From the NCBI RefSeq assembly GCF_041224595.1, contig NZ_JBGFGN010000150.1, positions 1 through 43,806 of the forward strand: a stretch of 43,806 bases of DNA, given 5' to 3'. Both the position numbers and the translations under genes were made by a program. Positions 41,579-43,806 of this stretch are shown one piece after another (the first letter of the stretch is position 1; each line of letters starts with the position of its first letter). Source of the DNA: Donghicola sp041224595. Lineage in GTDB: Bacteria; Pseudomonadota; Alphaproteobacteria; Rhodobacterales; Rhodobacteraceae. The notes under the pieces were generated by a model. That model did no database searches and was not told the DNA's origin. It saw only the letters and a list, made by a program, of their open reading frames with translations.

Positions 41579-42475
41579 ATGACAAAAATCCCGCCAAGCA
41601 CCGAGTCCGCCTTCGATCGGCTGATGGCCGAAAAGACCCCCGCCGACAGCCGTCAGGCGCGGCAATTGGCACGACGCAAGATGATCACAGAGGCCGTGAT
41701 GGCCGAGGGCACCATGCGGATCGAGGATCTGACTGACCGGTTTGGCATCAGCCTGATGACCGTCCACCGCGATCTGGACGAACTGGTGAGCCTTGGGCTG
41801 CTGCGCAAAACCCGCGGGATCGTCTCCGCTGCGCCGACCAACCTGATCGAATCCAGCGATATCTACCGCTCCTCCCGTCAGGTCGCCGAGAAACGTGCAA
41901 TCGCGGCCAAGGCGATGGAGTTCATCGAACCCGGTCAGGCCGTCTTCCTCGACGATTCCACCACCGTCTGGCAGATGGTTGAATTGCTAGAGAGCAAGGC
42001 GCCGCTGACCGTACTGACCAATTCGCTGCTGATGATCAACGAGTTAAAAGAGGTTCGCGATATTGCCCTGATCGCTTTGGGCGGGCAGTTTTACAACTGG
42101 TGCAACGCCTTTATGGGCCGGATGACCCGCAGCCAGATCGCGCAGGTCCGTGCGGATACGGTGTTCGTATCAATGTCTGCGATTGCGAATGACGTGGTCT
42201 ACCACCAGTCGCCCGAGATGGTCGAAACCAAGCGTGCGATGCTGGAATGCGCGGACAAGCGCATCCTCTTGGCGGACCACACAAAGTTCAACCATCGCGC
42301 GCTGCACAGCTTTGCGTCGCTGACCGAATTTGATGCAGTGATCGTAGACGACAACATCGCCCCCGAGGACCTGCGCCGCATGCAGGACAAGGGCATCAAC
42401 GTCGCCATCGCAGAGGTGGGCAAGACCAAACCCAAGACCGTCCGGACGTTGGAATCCTCTGACGAGGAAGAATAA
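41579..42475 (+). CDS. DeoR/GlpR-family transcriptional regulator
   Basis: 298 residues. An N-terminal DeoR helix-turn-helix (about 22-75; MRIEDLTDRFGISLMTVHRDLDELVSLGLLRK) is followed by the sugar-phosphate sensing domain (FLDDSTTVWQMVELLESKAPLTVLTNS; LLADHTKFNHRALHSFA). DeoR regulators respond to phosphorylated sugars and control catabolic operons. It lies between the divergent RND pump and the convergent CoA-transferase genes, and neither is an obvious target, so the regulon may be elsewhere. Followed by a terminator. Confidence 0.88.
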   Translation: MTKIPPSTESAFDRLMAEKTPADSRQARQLARRKMITEAVMAEGTMRIEDLTDRFGISLMTVHRDLDELVSLGLLRKTRGIVSAAPTNLIESSDIYRSSRQVAEKRAIAAKAMEFIEPGQAVFLDDSTTVWQMVELLESKAPLTVLTNSLLMINELKEVRDIALIALGGQFYNWCNAFMGRMTRSQIAQVRADTVFVSMSAIANDVVYHQSPEMVETKRAMLECADKRILLADHTKFNHRALHSFASLTEFDAVIVDDNIAPEDLRRMQDKGINVAIAEVGKTKPKTVRTLESSDEEE

Positions 42476-42479
42476 AAAG

Positions 42480-42499
42480 AGGGGGCCCGTCGGCCCCCT
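42480..42499. terminator. Terminator between deoR-type gene and CoA-transferase genes
   Basis: A perfect stem AGGGGGCC (42480-42487) with GGCCCCCT (42492-42499) and loop CGTC. The plus-strand A-run before it is a T-run for the minus transcript, so it best serves the CoA-transferase operon and also closes the plus-strand gene. Confidence 0.8.
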
Positions 42500-42529
42500 T
42501 GAGTGCACGGAAACCTGTGCGGTAACTCG

Positions 42530-43159
42530 TTAATCTACAATCGTCGCTTCCGTGGCGGCGCGCAGTTCGTCTTCGGTTACGCCCTCTGCACATTCCACGA
42601 TCTTCAGGCCGCCTTCGACCACGTCCAGAACACCGAGGTTGGTGATAACGCGGTCCACAACGCCCTTGCCGGTTAGGGGCAGGGTGCAGGATTTCAGCAG
42701 CTTCGACTCGCCATGCTTGTTGGTGTGGTCCATGACCACGACCACGCGGCCCACGCCAGCCACCAGATCCATCGCGCCGCCCATGCCTTTGACCAGCTTG
42801 CCGGGGATCATCCAGTTCGCCAGATCACCGTTTTCAGCCACTTCCATGGCCCCCAGAATCGCTGCTGCGATCTTGCCGCCGCGGATCATGCCAAAGCTGG
42901 TGGAGCTGTCGAAATAGCTGGTTTCGGGCAGTTCGGTGATGGTCTGCTTGCCGGCGTTGATCAGGTCGGGGTCTTCGTCGCCCTCATACGGGAACGGGCC
43001 CATGCCGAGCATACCGTTTTCCGACTGCAGCATCACGTTGACGCCTTCGGGAATGAAGTTCGGAACCAGCGTCGGGATGCCGATGCCGAGATTCACATAG
43101 GTGCCGTCTTCCAACTCTTTTGCCGCGCGTGCGGCCATTTGATTGCGATCCCAGGGCAT
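42530..43159 (-). CDS. scoB: 3-oxoacid CoA-transferase subunit B
   Basis: 209 residues of CoA-transferase family 1, subunit B. The glutamate nucleophile motif SENGMLGMGPFP is intact, and YVNLGIGIPTLVPNFIPEG and the TSFGMIRGGKIAAAILGAMEV stretch are typical of succinyl-CoA:3-ketoacid transferases. It forms an enzyme with subunit A for use of acetoacetate or similar acids. The ATG at 43159 lies one base after the subunit A stop, which has GGAGG nearby. The substrate is inferred from the family. Confidence 0.9.
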   Translation of the reverse strand: MPWDRNQMAARAAKELEDGTYVNLGIGIPTLVPNFIPEGVNVMLQSENGMLGMGPFPYEGDEDPDLINAGKQTITELPETSYFDSSTSFGMIRGGKIAAAILGAMEVAENGDLANWMIPGKLVKGMGGAMDLVAGVGRVVVVMDHTNKHGESKLLKSCTLPLTGKGVVDRVITNLGVLDVVEGGLKIVECAEGVTEDELRAATEATIVD

Positions 43160-43160
43160 A

Positions 43161-43806
43161 TCAGGCCTCCTTCTGACGCACGGTGCGCTGTTCGATCCGC
43201 TTCTCGTGTTCGCCTTGGATCAGGCGGTGCACATAGATGCCGGGCAGGTGGATGTGGTCGGGGTCAAGGCTGCCAGCGGGGACGATTTCCTCGACCTCCA
43301 TGATGCAGACCTTGCCGCACATGGCTGCGGGCGGGTTGAAGTTGCGGGCGGTCTTGCGGAACACAGCATTGCCAGTCTCGTCGGCTTTCCACGCTTTGAC
43401 GATGGAAATGTCGGCGAAAATGCCTTCTTCCATGATGTATTCTTCGCCGTTGAAGACCTTTACGTCTTTGCCTTCGGCAATCACGGTGCCCACGCCGGTC
43501 TTGGTATAGAAGCCGGGGATGCCCGCGCCGCCAGCGCGCATGCGCTCGGCCAAGGTGCCCTGCGGGTTGAACTCCAACTCCAGCTCACCGGACAGATACT
43601 GGCGCATGAATTCCGCGTTTTCGCCCACGTAGGACGACATCATCTTCTTGATCTGGCGGGTGTCCAGCAGTTTGCCCAAGCCAAAGCCATCCACACCGGC
43701 GTTGTTCGACGCAACGGTCAGACCTTTGACCCCGCTTTCCACGATCGCATCAATCAGCAGTTCGGGAATCCCGCACAGGCCAAAGCCCCCTGCCGCGATC
43801 AGCATG
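43161..43806 (-). CDS. scoA: 3-oxoacid CoA-transferase subunit A (5' end outside window)
   Basis: 214 visible residues of the A subunit, beginning in the conserved MLIAAGGFGLCGIPELLIDAI region and continuing with VASNNAGVDGFGLGKLL, SYVGENAEFMRQYLSGELELEF and PGFYTKTGVGT. Family members usually have about 20 residues before this point, so the true start lies beyond the right edge and the ATG at the border is not the start. Co-transcribed with scoB. Confidence 0.88.
   Translation of the reverse strand, partial: MLIAAGGFGLCGIPELLIDAIVESGVKGLTVASNNAGVDGFGLGKLLDTRQIKKMMSSYVGENAEFMRQYLSGELELEFNPQGTLAERMRAGGAGIPGFYTKTGVGTVIAEGKDVKVFNGEEYIMEEGIFADISIVKAWKADETGNAVFRKTARNFNPPAAMCGKVCIMEVEEIVPAGSLDPDHIHLPGIYVHRLIQGEHEKRIEQRTVRQKEA

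Overview
The window looks like a chromosomal segment of an alphaproteobacterium of the Rhodobacteraceae (Roseobacter/Paracoccus side). The grounds are a PhyR-NepR-EcfG general stress response locus, a NasT-NasS nitrate sensor at the head of a nas operon as in Paracoccus, an Anbu proteasome-like locus, Frc-type sugar transport, moderately high GC and tightly overlapping genes. The species is inferred, not shown. No rRNA, tRNA or CRISPR array was recognised.

Left part (1-8.7 kb). The edge holds what looks like the end of an IS21-family element abutting the 3' remnant of a gene. Next come exoD, an entericidin-like lipoprotein, and the general stress response core: nepR-ecfG-histidine kinase on the minus strand, divergent from phyR. 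dps, a DUF1328 membrane protein, a DUF883 protein, a holin-like protein, a PLDc_N membrane protein, a lipid kinase and a metallophosphoesterase follow. Five sites match the EcfG promoter (GGAAC, exactly 16 bp, NGTT). They lie upstream of nepR, the entericidin, DUF1328-dps, DUF883-holin and the lipid kinase, so the master regulator sits among its probable targets.

Middle (8.7-16.9 kb). A second ECF sigma factor with an RskA-like membrane anti-sigma lies next to a divergent two-helix membrane protein. It is followed by the conserved but poorly understood set Anbu peptidase, alpha-E protein and circularly permuted ATP-grasp (one minus-strand operon), with a divergent 1112-residue transglutaminase/DUF2126 protein. 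I read this as a candidate peptide-synthesis and peptide-hydrolysis system.

Nitrate assimilation (16.9-31.6 kb). nasT (ANTAR antiterminator) and nasS (cytoplasmic nitrate sensor) precede an untranslated leader carrying two hairpins with A1/G4 loops and an intrinsic terminator, the expected NasT target. The operon nrtA-nrtB-nrtCD (fused double ATPase)-globin-nirB-nirD-nasA-TrpD2-like-cysG then covers nitrate uptake, reduction to nitrite and ammonium, and siroheme supply. Notable points are a possible H-type pseudoknot just before the nasT start codon, an ATPase in which both defects fall on one composite ATP site, and a globin and a TrpD2-like protein embedded in the operon.

Right part (31.6-43.8 kb). 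A ROK repressor diverges from a frcBCA-like sugar ABC transporter across a near-perfect palindrome, followed by an inositol-monophosphatase family gene. An AcrAB-type RND pump without an outer-membrane partner (minus), a DeoR-family regulator (plus) and a 3-oxoacid CoA-transferase pair (minus, subunit A cut by the window edge) complete the segment.
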